A stretch of DNA of 26,330 nt from an uncultured Collinsella sp. (lineage in GTDB: Bacteria > Actinomycetota > Coriobacteriia > Coriobacteriales > Coriobacteriaceae). The stretch covers positions 1-26,330 of the forward strand of contig UQHZ01000024.1 of NCBI GenBank assembly GCA_900541055.1. Direction: 5' to 3'. Shown here piece after piece: positions 13,601 through 20,220 of this stretch (within the stretch, counting starts at the first letter, position 1; each line of letters starts with the position of its first letter). A program made the position numbers and the translations under genes. Below the pieces are notes generated by a model that worked only from the letters and a program-made list of their open reading frames with translations, made no database searches and was not told where the DNA came from.

Positions 13601-15676
13601 ATGGGTGCTCCCAAGACCGGTAACGTAAGGAACGTGGTGCTCGTAGGCCAAGGCGGGGTGGGCAAGACTTCACTCGCCGAGGCCATGCTCCACCTTTCCG
13701 GCAAGACCGCCCGCCTGGGCGGCCACGACGGCACCAAGCCCACGCTCGACTATGACCCCGAAGAGGTCAAGCGTTCATTCTCCATCTCGACGACCATCGC
13801 GCCGATCGACTGGAAGGGCGCGCGCATCAATGTGCTCGATGCCCCGTGCTACCCCGATTTTATCGGCGACGCCTTTGCTGCGATGAGCGTCTGCGAGACG
13901 GCTCTGTTTGTGGTCGACGCTGGGGCCGGCCCGCAGCCTACGACGGTTAAGCTCTGGTATGCCGCCGAGGACCTGCGCCTGGCGCGTGCGGTGTTCGTAA
14001 ACCGCCTGTCGCGCTCCGAGGCCAGCTTTGCGACCACGATGGACCTGCTGCAGGAGCGCTTTGGCACGCGCCTGGGCGCCGTGACCCTTCCCTGGGGCGA
14101 GGGCGAGGACTTTGACGGCATCATCGACCTGGTGCGCATGAAGGCGCGCCATTGCAACGGCACCGAAGCCGTTGAGTCGGAGATTCCCGAGGAGTATCGT
14201 GCCCAGGCCGAGGAAGCCCATGACCATCTGTGCGAGCTGGTGGCCGAGGCTGACGATGAACTGATGATGAAGTACTTGGAAGGCGAGGAGACGCTGACGC
14301 AGGAGGAGCTTGAAGGCCTGCTGTCGAAGGCGATCGCCGAGCGCATCTTTGTGCCGGTCTTTGCGGGCGATTGCATTAAGGAGCAGGGCGTCAACTCGCT
14401 GATGGACGACATCGCCACATACTTCCCGGCGCCGACCGACTACGGCGAGATGCCGCTTATCGACGGCGATTCGCTCAAGATTTCGAGCGACGATGATCGT
14501 CCGGTGGCGTTTGTGTTTAAGACCCTGGCCGATCCGCAGCAGGGTCGCATCAGCTTTATTAAGGTGCTGACGGGTACGCTTGAGCCGGGCCTTGAGCTGG
14601 TCAACGCGCGCACGCGCAAGGGCGACCGTCTGGCTCACCTGTATGTGATGTGCGGCCGCGACATGACCGAGGTCGGTCACGCCTATGCCGGCGACATTAT
14701 CGTGGCGCCCAAATTGGCGGCCGAGACGGGCGATACGCTCTCCATTACCGGTAAGGTCGAGGCTGCGGCGTTTAAGTTCCCCAACTCTCAGTACCGCATC
14801 GCCATCGAGGCCGAGAATCGCGGGGACGAAGAGAAGCTCTACACGTTTATCGAGAAGGCCTGCAAGGCCGATCCGACTATGAGCATCGACCGCGACGAGG
14901 AGACTGGTCAGACCATTATCTCCGCCGTTGGTGAGGCGCAGGTTTCGGTGCTGCTCAACCGTTTGGAGGATCGCACCAAGGTCGTGGCAAAAAGCGTGCC
15001 GATCCGCATTCCGTATCGCGAGACCATCCGCCGCACGGCGAGCGCCCAGGGTCGCCACAAGAAGCAGACCGGTGGCGCCGGTCAGTACGGCGACTGCTGG
15101 CTGCGCGTGGAGCCGCTTATTGGGCCCGACGGCACGAGCGACGGCTACGAGTTTGTGGATGAGGTCGTGGGCGGCCGCATTCCGCGCTCGCTGATCCCTG
15201 CCGTGGACAAGGGCGTCCAGGAGACCATGAAGGACGGTATTATTGCCGGCTATCCGCTCACGGGCATTCGCGTGGCTGTGTACGACGGCTCGTATCACAG
15301 CGTCGACTCCAACGAGATGGCGTTCCGCGCGGCGGCTCGCATCGGCCTGCGCAAGGCATGCGCCGATGCCGACCCGGTGGTGCTGGAGCCCATCGAGGAA
15401 ATCACGGTGACTATCCCCGAGAGCTACGCCGGCGCCGTGATGGGCGACATCTCGGCCTCGCGCGGTCGCGTGACGGGTATGGAGACCGATGAGCGCGGCG
15501 ATACCGTGGTCATTGCCCAGGCACCTCTCGCCGAGTTGACGGATTACTCGACGCGCCTGCGCTCTATCACGCGCGGCACGGGTGACTTTACCATGAAGCC
15601 TGCTGGCTATGAGCAGGTTCCCTATGACGTTCAGGCCAAGCTGGTTGAGCGCTATGAGGAGGGTCGCGCCAAGTAG
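13601..15676 (+). CDS. Elongation factor G-like protein (EF-G2 type) with altered GTPase motifs
   Basis: A 691-residue EF-G paralogue resembling the actinobacterial EF-G2 group (mycobacterial FusA2). The P-loop GQGGVGKTS (16-24) is intact. The G3 site, normally D-x-P-G, reads D80-A-P-C83, and the G4 site, normally N-K-x-D, reads N134-R-L-S137. Both lose residues that bind or position GTP. Domains II-V follow with normal character: domain IV around RIPYRETIRRTASAQGRHKKQTGGAGQ (shown in two parts in homologues), and a domain V with GDISASRGRVTGME. The protein is therefore unlikely to be the main translocase, and a ribosome-associated or regulatory role is possible. The start at 13601 has AAGGAGGT four bases before it; an open frame extends to 13490 without a ribosome site. 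It stands alone between two terminators. Confidence 0.9.
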   Translation: MGAPKTGNVRNVVLVGQGGVGKTSLAEAMLHLSGKTARLGGHDGTKPTLDYDPEEVKRSFSISTTIAPIDWKGARINVLDAPCYPDFIGDAFAAMSVCETALFVVDAGAGPQPTTVKLWYAAEDLRLARAVFVNRLSRSEASFATTMDLLQERFGTRLGAVTLPWGEGEDFDGIIDLVRMKARHCNGTEAVESEIPEEYRAQAEEAHDHLCELVAEADDELMMKYLEGEETLTQEELEGLLSKAIAERIFVPVFAGDCIKEQGVNSLMDDIATYFPAPTDYGEMPLIDGDSLKISSDDDRPVAFVFKTLADPQQGRISFIKVLTGTLEPGLELVNARTRKGDRLAHLYVMCGRDMTEVGHAYAGDIIVAPKLAAETGDTLSITGKVEAAAFKFPNSQYRIAIEAENRGDEEKLYTFIEKACKADPTMSIDRDEETGQTIISAVGEAQVSVLLNRLEDRTKVVAKSVPIRIPYRETIRRTASAQGRHKKQTGGAGQYGDCWLRVEPLIGPDGTSDGYEFVDEVVGGRIPRSLIPAVDKGVQETMKDGIIAGYPLTGIRVAVYDGSYHSVDSNEMAFRAAARIGLRKACADADPVVLEPIEEITVTIPESYAGAVMGDISASRGRVTGMETDERGDTVVIAQAPLAELTDYSTRLRSITRGTGDFTMKPAGYEQVPYDVQAKLVERYEEGRAK

Positions 15677-15710
15677 CGTGTGATTTTGCCTGCAACATAC
15701 ATGCCGATGC

Positions 15711-15746
15711 AAGGGCCGCTCTGGGCAATCCAGGGCGGCCCTTTTT
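15711..15746 (+). terminator. Terminator of the EF-G-like gene
   Basis: AAGGGCCGC (15711-15719) pairs with GCGGCCCTT, with an inner CTGG/CCAG stem, and is followed by five T. It separates this gene from the convergent nuclease gene but has no useful T-run on the - strand. Confidence 0.9.
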
Positions 15747-15790
15747 GATCCCCGGTGGGGTTGCAAATCGGTTCTTATCGTGGCTCGGCC

Positions 15791-16774
15791 CTAGTCTCCC
15801 GAGGCCTGATTGCGGCCGGTGGCGTAGTCAATCTGCACGTGCGGCTGCAGGTTGTAGCAGTACACGTGGAAGCAGAGGGCCTTGCCGTGGTCCTCGACCG
15901 ATTGCGCCTCAAGGCGCACACCGCGGCAGACAAGTTCCTCTTCGTTGTACATGGGCGTGACGCGGTAGAGCACATGGTTGCCCGTGTCGCGGATGTAGCC
16001 GAGAATCTGCTCTTCAAACGGTAGCATGCCCGTCTCGTTGAGATAGCGCGTGCCGGTGAGGAGATTCTTGCGGTTGGCGTTTTCGCCACAGAGCGACCAG
16101 GCGATAAGGTGGCAGCGGTTGTAGAGGCTCTGGCCCGGAATAAAGTCATAGCGCTGCTGGCGCCATCCAGCGGGATGGATACGCGAGATATCGCCGCGCT
16201 CGCCTTGACCGAGTGACTCGGGGCCTACGCAGGCGAGCGCTTTGCGGGTGCGGCCCAGGCTGTCGAGCTTGGAGAACTTCTTAAAGCAGCCCTCTTCTGT
16301 AGCGCGCTCGTATTCATCGAGCGTGAATGATGGTGTGCCGAGCGGGTGCGTGCTGTCGGCGCGAAGGGCAACGTAGGGGTTGCCGGCGTAGTCGGGAATG
16401 CTGCTGAGATATACGCCGCGGGCGCGGCCGAGATCGGGGTTTTCGACCTCGTCGATGGGGGTGGCGGCACTGTCCGCGGAAGCATCGCCATCGGTGTCGG
16501 TTGCGGCGGAATCGGAGCCATCGCCAGAGTCCTGGCTGTTTTGAGGGCCCGGGGAGCTCGCCGTTCCCGATTCGAGCCGAGCGACCAGGTCTGCCTCGTT
16601 GTCGGTGCGGCTGGGACTCTCGTTTTGTTTTTCGGCCAGAGCCGCCGCCTGCTCATCGCTTTGCGGCGACAGCAACTTGGGCGCTCCGTCGAGCGATCCC
16701 GTAAACAGCGCAAACCCGAGCACCACGGCGGTGCCGATGGAAAGTACTTGCTTGTAGGTGGACTTGCGCGACAT
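15791..16774 (-). CDS. Secreted or membrane-anchored DNA/RNA non-specific endonuclease (NucA/EndA type)
   Basis: A 327-residue nuclease of the beta-beta-alpha-metal family. Residues 9-27 (QVLSIGTAVVLGFALFTGS) form a signal or anchor segment. Residues 30-115 are a Ser/Asp/Ala-rich linker expected to be disordered on the cell surface. The catalytic domain fills the rest. NRCHLIAWSLCGENANRKNLLTG appears in pieces at 219-241: H222 is the general base within NRCH, the form of DRGH used by this subfamily, and the GENAN...NLLTGTRYLN asparagines bind magnesium. MLPFEEQI follows. It would cut extracellular DNA or RNA for nutrients, defence or DNA uptake; no competence genes are nearby. The start has an AGGAG ribosome site. 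It lies downstream of the LarE-type gene on the same strand but is separated by about 200 bases and a hairpin element, so it is probably a separate unit. Confidence 0.9.
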   Translation of the reverse strand: MSRKSTYKQVLSIGTAVVLGFALFTGSLDGAPKLLSPQSDEQAAALAEKQNESPSRTDNEADLVARLESGTASSPGPQNSQDSGDGSDSAATDTDGDASADSAATPIDEVENPDLGRARGVYLSSIPDYAGNPYVALRADSTHPLGTPSFTLDEYERATEEGCFKKFSKLDSLGRTRKALACVGPESLGQGERGDISRIHPAGWRQQRYDFIPGQSLYNRCHLIAWSLCGENANRKNLLTGTRYLNETGMLPFEEQILGYIRDTGNHVLYRVTPMYNEEELVCRGVRLEAQSVEDHGKALCFHVYCYNLQPHVQIDYATGRNQASGD

Positions 16775-16922
16775 TGAGGCTCCTGGATGGACGGTTGGGA
16801 ATCTACCAGTCTAGCAGGAGCCGGCAGGGGCCGTTCTATCGAACAAATACTTAAGATTTGGGATAGACGCTACTGATTCATTTGCCTCATATGGAGCTGC
16901 GGCGGTTGTGAATGCGGGGCTA

Positions 16923-16980
16923 TTCGGCGTTTCCCCAGATAAAACCTGCCAAAATAAACCTGTCCCTTTTTGGCAGGTTA
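16923..16980 (-). repeat. GGGACAG hairpin element, copy A (terminator-like, after larE)
   Basis: Read on the - strand it begins TAACCTGCCAAAAAGGGACA and closes with TTTTGGCAGG then TTTTATCTGGGGAAACGCCG. The stem is 12 bp with a 13-base loop and is followed by a short T-run, so it can end larE transcription. Its first three bases are the larE stop codon. It is nearly identical to copies at 19956 and 22134. Confidence 0.85.
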
Positions 16981-17856
16981 CTGGTTCATGTTGCCGTGAA
17001 TGTAGGGGGTGACCTCGGGGGAAATATGGTCGCAGCCCAGCTCGCGCAGCGCGGACTCGATAACGGCGGGCAGCGGGGTCTTGCCCTTGTCGTCGACGGC
17101 GGCACCGCCGAGGGTGGCAATCTTGGCAACATCTGCGGGTGCGGCCTCGATATGCATGCGGCCGCCGACCAAGCGCGCGCGTACCTGTGCCAGGTCAAGA
17201 TCGTGCAGGTAATCCTCGCAGGCGCGGATCAGGGAGACCTTCTCGAACGTAAGCTCCTCGCCCGTGGGGACGCGCGTGGCAAGACATGCTCCCGCCGGCA
17301 GGTTCCAAACAGGATAGCCCCATGCGCGTAGTAGCTCGCGCTCTTCGTCCTTGGTAAAGCCGACCTCCATAAGGGGTGAGCGTACGCCGAGCTCTTCTGC
17401 CGCACGCATGCCGGGGCGGTAGTCACCGCGATCGCTTGCATTGCTGCCATCGATGACAGTGGGAAAGCCGAGCGACTTGGCGTGGTTGACGATGGCGGTA
17501 AAGCCGGCGTGCTTGCAGTGGTAGCAGCGATTAGCATCGTTGCAGGCTACTTGGGGGAGCTGCAGCTGATCCACCGAAAGATTGAGCACGGGGAGCTTAA
17601 AATGCGGCCCCTCATTGGCCTGCCCATCAACGGACTGCTCAAACGAAGCCTGCTCGGGCGTGCCGATGAGCGGCGTGGTGAGATGGACGAGAAGAGTATT
17701 GGTAGGCATGACGCGGGCGCATACGGCGGCCAAAAAGCTGCTGTCAACGCCGCCGGAAAACCCGATAGCCACGCGCCCGTATGCCAAAAGCAGCTGCTCG
17801 AGCGCCGATAGCTTGTCTTGAAGCTCCTCTGCGGGTGCCGTGGTGCCTAAAATCAT
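16978..17856 (-). CDS. larE: ATP-dependent sacrificial sulfur transferase LarE-type
   Basis: A 292-residue PP-loop enzyme. In lactate racemase maturation, LarE adenylates the pyridinium dicarboxylate cofactor precursor and donates sulfur. The PP-loop is SGGVDS (34-39). RCYHCK supplies C111 and C114, and C191 in PAGACLATR matches the sulfur-donating cysteine. Three such cysteines suggest the subgroup in which an iron-sulfur cluster carries the sulfur instead of a sacrificed cysteine. DGSNASDRGDYRPG and RSPL are further family blocks. No larA, larB, larC or nickel transporter is in this window, so either the partners lie elsewhere or it serves another thiolation. The ATG at 17856 has AAGGAA about eight bases upstream. 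Its stop codon is formed by the adjacent hairpin element. It is divergent from the HAD gene across 173 bases. Confidence 0.9.
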   Translation of the reverse strand: MILGTTAPAEELQDKLSALEQLLLAYGRVAIGFSGGVDSSFLAAVCARVMPTNTLLVHLTTPLIGTPEQASFEQSVDGQANEGPHFKLPVLNLSVDQLQLPQVACNDANRCYHCKHAGFTAIVNHAKSLGFPTVIDGSNASDRGDYRPGMRAAEELGVRSPLMEVGFTKDEERELLRAWGYPVWNLPAGACLATRVPTGEELTFEKVSLIRACEDYLHDLDLAQVRARLVGGRMHIEAAPADVAKIATLGGAAVDDKGKTPLPAVIESALRELGCDHISPEVTPYIHGNMNQ

Positions 17857-17952
17857 GAAACGTTCCTTATCGTTGAGTACTCGATCGAAAACTATAATCC
17901 TAATGCGTTACTTGCCATAAGACTTCTATCTGTGTAACGAAAGTGCAATATG

Positions 17953-17969
17953 GTATATACGTTATATAC
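17953..17969. promoter_or_regulatory. Perfect 17-bp palindrome between larE and the HAD gene (candidate operator)
   Basis: GTATATA-CGT-TATATAC has exact 7-bp arms. It lies 60 bases before the HAD start codon and about 96 before the larE start. A TATAAT string at 17893-17898 (+) overlaps a TATAGT on the - strand, so both genes may be driven from this interval, though neither has a clear -35. Confidence 0.45.
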
Positions 17970-18029
17970 AAGTTGCCAAATGCGGTAGAGTTGCAGCAAC
18001 GCGACAGCGAGAGTCGATGGGGGACCGAT

Positions 18030-18680
18030 ATGATCAAGGCTGTTATTTTTGACATGGATGGAACGCTGGTCGATACCGAGCGTTTGGGGATTAAGGCCTG
18101 GAAGGCAGGCGCCGCTGAGCTGGGACTCGCGATTGATGAAGCGCTGATCCATCAGTTTATCGGCCGCACGCTGCCCGATGTTATGGACATCCTCGATAGG
18201 CATTATGGCAGTCGCGAAACCGCCGAGGCGATCTATGTCCGCCACAAGGAGATTCGCGACGAGATGGTCAAGACCGAGCTGGAGCTTAAGGCCGGTGCTG
18301 CCGAGTGCATAGACGAGCTGTTGGCTGCGGGCTATCACGTAGGCCTTGCAACGTCATCGCGCCATGTTACGGCCGAGCGCAACCTTAAAGCATTCGGTCT
18401 CTTTGACAAGTTTGAGACCGTGACCTGCGGCGAGGACGTTGTGCACGGCAAGCCCGATCCCGAGATGTATCTGCTCGCCTGCGAGCGCGCGGGCTTTACT
18501 CCCGAGGAATGTGCCGTGGTCGAGGATTCGCGCAACGGCTGCGTCTCGGGCATTACGGCCGGATGCCACGTCTTTGCCGTTCCTGATATCGTGCCGCTGC
18601 CGCAGGACGTGGTGGATGGCTGCGAGGCCGTGCTCGATACGTTGTTCGACCTGGCGGCGGCAGTCGAGGCCGTGCGCTAG
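18030..18680 (+). CDS. HAD-family phosphatase (beta-phosphoglucomutase-like)
   Basis: A 216-residue HAD subfamily IA hydrolase. Motif I is FDMDGTLVDTE, with nucleophile D8 and acid/base D10. Motif II is ATSS (107-110), motif III is K141 in HGKPDPEMY, and motif IV is VEDSRNG (164-170) for magnesium. The helical cap between residues 16 and 85 is of the C1 type seen in beta-phosphoglucomutase and small sugar-phosphate phosphatases. It probably dephosphorylates or isomerises a sugar phosphate; the exact substrate cannot be told. The longer frame from 17943 would run through the upstream palindrome, and the ATG at 18030 with GGGGGA ahead is where the family begins. It converges on the LacI gene across a shared terminator. 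Confidence 0.92.
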   Translation: MIKAVIFDMDGTLVDTERLGIKAWKAGAAELGLAIDEALIHQFIGRTLPDVMDILDRHYGSRETAEAIYVRHKEIRDEMVKTELELKAGAAECIDELLAAGYHVGLATSSRHVTAERNLKAFGLFDKFETVTCGEDVVHGKPDPEMYLLACERAGFTPEECAVVEDSRNGCVSGITAGCHVFAVPDIVPLPQDVVDGCEAVLDTLFDLAAAVEAVR

Positions 18681-18722
18681 ACAATTGCGGTGTTGAAACG
18701 AGCAATTGCCCACGTTTGCGCT

Positions 18723-18766
18723 TAAGCAAAAGGGGGCCCGGCAATGGTCGGGTCCCCTTTTGCTTA
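18723..18766. terminator. Bidirectional terminator between the HAD and LacI genes
   Basis: A stem of about 18 bp: TAAGCAAAAGGGG pairs with CCCCTTTTGCTTA, extended by CCCG/CGGG. The A-rich and T-rich stem bases let it act on both strands. Confidence 0.92.
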
Positions 18767-18795
18767 TTCGGCGACATAGCATACTTGCGGGCGTG

Positions 18796-19908
18796 CTATA
18801 GATACGCACCGAGGTTGATGGCCGTGGCGTCGGTTTGGCTGCTTGCCTGGGTGCTGGCGCGCTCCAGTAGGAACGGACGTACCAGTTCTTGGCGGTTGAT
18901 ATCCTCGGCGGCGGTGACTGCGGTGACGGTGCGCGCGGCAGAGCCGATGTGGACGTGCTTGGTCTTCGCCGGGGCCTTGTTCTCGATTTGCTCCATGAGC
19001 AATTGAACGCCCTTGCGGCCAATCTCGTAGCCCGGGGGCGCTACCGTAGTGAGCGGAACCGATCCGCTCCAAGCGAGCGGGTTGCCATCGCAACCTGCTA
19101 CGCGTACTTGCCCGGGGACAGAGATGCCCTTGTCGACCAGCGCCGAGATAACGCCCGAGGCCAACACGTCGGTCAGGCCGACGACAAAATCGGGGCGTTC
19201 GTCGGCGGGGCGCGCGGCGATTTGGGCGCCGATGCCGTAGCCGTCGGCGGCGGTATTCCATTCGCCGGCGTCGATGACTTCGATCTTGATATCGGGGTGT
19301 AGGGCGAGTGCCTTATGAATGCCAAGGACGCGCAGGGTGAGTTGCATAAATGCTGCTCTACCCACAACGGTGATATGGCGTGCACCGCGGGCGATGGCAA
19401 GTTCGGCAATGATGCGACCCTGGGCCTCGTTGTCGGCCGCTACGTAGTAGCCGGGCTCGGAGCAATGGATGTCCAGATGGACGATCGGCACGGGCATCTT
19501 GGCCATGGCGGGGTGCCAGTCGGGGGATGCCATGGGCTGAACCATGACGCCGGACATCTGGGTGCCCATAAAGTAGCGCAGGTAATGGTCCTGGAGAATA
19601 TCGTCGTTATCGGCGTTGGCGATGAGCAAGTCATAGCCGTGCTTGCGAGCCTCGTTGTGGGCGCCGCTGGCGATTTGGAGCGAAAAGCCGTGATCGAGAC
19701 GGGGGAGCACCAGGCCAAAGGACTTGGTGGCGCCGCCCGCGAGCTGACGAGCGCTTTGGTTGGGCAGGTAGCCAAGGCGATTGATGGTCTCGTTGATGAG
19801 CTTGAGGGTCTCGGGGCGCAGCTTTTCGGGGTGGTTGAGCGCGTTGGAAACCGTGCCCAGCGAAACCCCGGCCTCGCGCGCGACGTCGCTGATTTTTACC
19901 TTTGCCAT
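18796..19908 (-). CDS. LacI-family transcriptional regulator
   Basis: A 370-residue DNA-binding repressor of the LacI/GalR family. The N-terminal helix-turn-helix reads KISDVAREAGVSLGTVSNALN (in two parts, 5-25), followed by the hinge helix segment PNQSARQLAGG. The periplasmic-binding-protein-like effector domain follows (FGLVLPRLDHGFSLQIASGA to the end), expected to bind a sugar or related metabolite. The C-terminus carries an extra Ser/Thr/Gln tail. The start at 19908 has AAAGGGG six bases upstream. No sugar transporter or catabolic operon adjoins it: the neighbours are the HAD phosphatase gene (convergent) and glmS (divergent). Regulation of either, or of distant genes, is possible. The open frame continues far upstream opposite glmS, but that part is shadow. 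Confidence 0.93.
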   Translation of the reverse strand: MAKVKISDVAREAGVSLGTVSNALNHPEKLRPETLKLINETINRLGYLPNQSARQLAGGATKSFGLVLPRLDHGFSLQIASGAHNEARKHGYDLLIANADNDDILQDHYLRYFMGTQMSGVMVQPMASPDWHPAMAKMPVPIVHLDIHCSEPGYYVAADNEAQGRIIAELAIARGARHITVVGRAAFMQLTLRVLGIHKALALHPDIKIEVIDAGEWNTAADGYGIGAQIAARPADERPDFVVGLTDVLASGVISALVDKGISVPGQVRVAGCDGNPLAWSGSVPLTTVAPPGYEIGRKGVQLLMEQIENKAPAKTKHVHIGSAARTVTAVTAAEDINRQELVRPFLLERASTQASSQTDATAINLGAYL

Positions 19909-19955
19909 AGCGGCCCCTTTGATGCGTTTCAAGTACAAGCCAGATTGTAGCATCC

Positions 19956-20013
19956 TAAACCTACCAAAAAGGGACGGGTTTATTTCGGCAGGTTTTATCT
20001 GGGGAAACGCCGT
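19956..20013 (+). repeat. GGGACAG-type hairpin element, copy B
   Basis: Same element as copy A but in the opposite orientation, from TAAACCTACCAAAAAGGGAC to CTGGGGAAACGCCG. Compared with copy A, the stem has a C-to-T change that turns a G-C pair into G-U in one strand, so folding is kept. It lies in the LacI leader, not after a gene. Confidence 0.82.
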
Positions 20014-20023
20014 TGCCAGCGCG

Positions 20024-20058
20024 ACCACCACGAAGGTGCCTGTCCCCATTGTGGTGGT
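20024..20058. repeat. Hairpin ACCACCAC/GTGGTGGT with GGGGACAG in the loop
   Basis: Perfect 8-bp arms at 20024-20031 and 20051-20058 surround a 19-base loop that reads AATGGGGACAGGCACCTTC on the - strand. It starts ten bases after copy B and shares the GGGACAG core with the other elements. Confidence 0.7.
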
Positions 20059-20087
20059 TTGGACCGGCTGGACGTGTGTGCATCGGG

Positions 20088-20120
20088 TGGTATCTAAGTT
20101 GAGATACCACTTCTGGTATA
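20088..20120. promoter_or_regulatory. Three TGGTAT half-sites upstream of glmS (candidate operator)
   Basis: TGGTATC (20088-20094), GATACCA (20103-20109) and TGGTATA (20114-20120) alternate in orientation. The first two form a perfect palindrome with an eight-base spacer. The array ends 100 bases before the glmS start. GntR/HutC-type amino-sugar regulators (NagR, DasR) use TGGT/ACCA half-sites, but their spacing differs, so the regulator is not identified. Confidence 0.4.
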
Positions 20121-20220
20121 TCAGCTTGTGCTTGCGTGAGTACAATACTCGAACGTTATACGTCTCAGCGCCCCTTGTGCGTGGACGTCTTGCAGTCACG
20201 CGAACGAAGGGATTTATCTT

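Larger units (their letters stand above)
19909..20220. other. 312-bp divergent region between the LacI gene and glmS
   Basis: This interval contains hairpin element copy B (19956-20013), a second hairpin with a GGGGACAG loop (20024-20058), TGGTAT half-sites (20088-20120) and the glmS start signals. A TACAAT -10 candidate is at 20141-20146, inside the small palindrome GAGTA-CAA-TACTC. No glmS ribozyme is recognisable and there is no gene. Confidence 0.6.

Noticed and set aside
13775..15766. A 663-codon open frame antisense to the EF-G-like gene
   Set aside because: It is a codon-bias shadow of the real gene, with no ribosome site or known motifs.
20059..20220. glmS ribozyme
   Set aside because: The leader is short and I see no pseudoknotted core. 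The ribozyme is mainly a Firmicutes feature.
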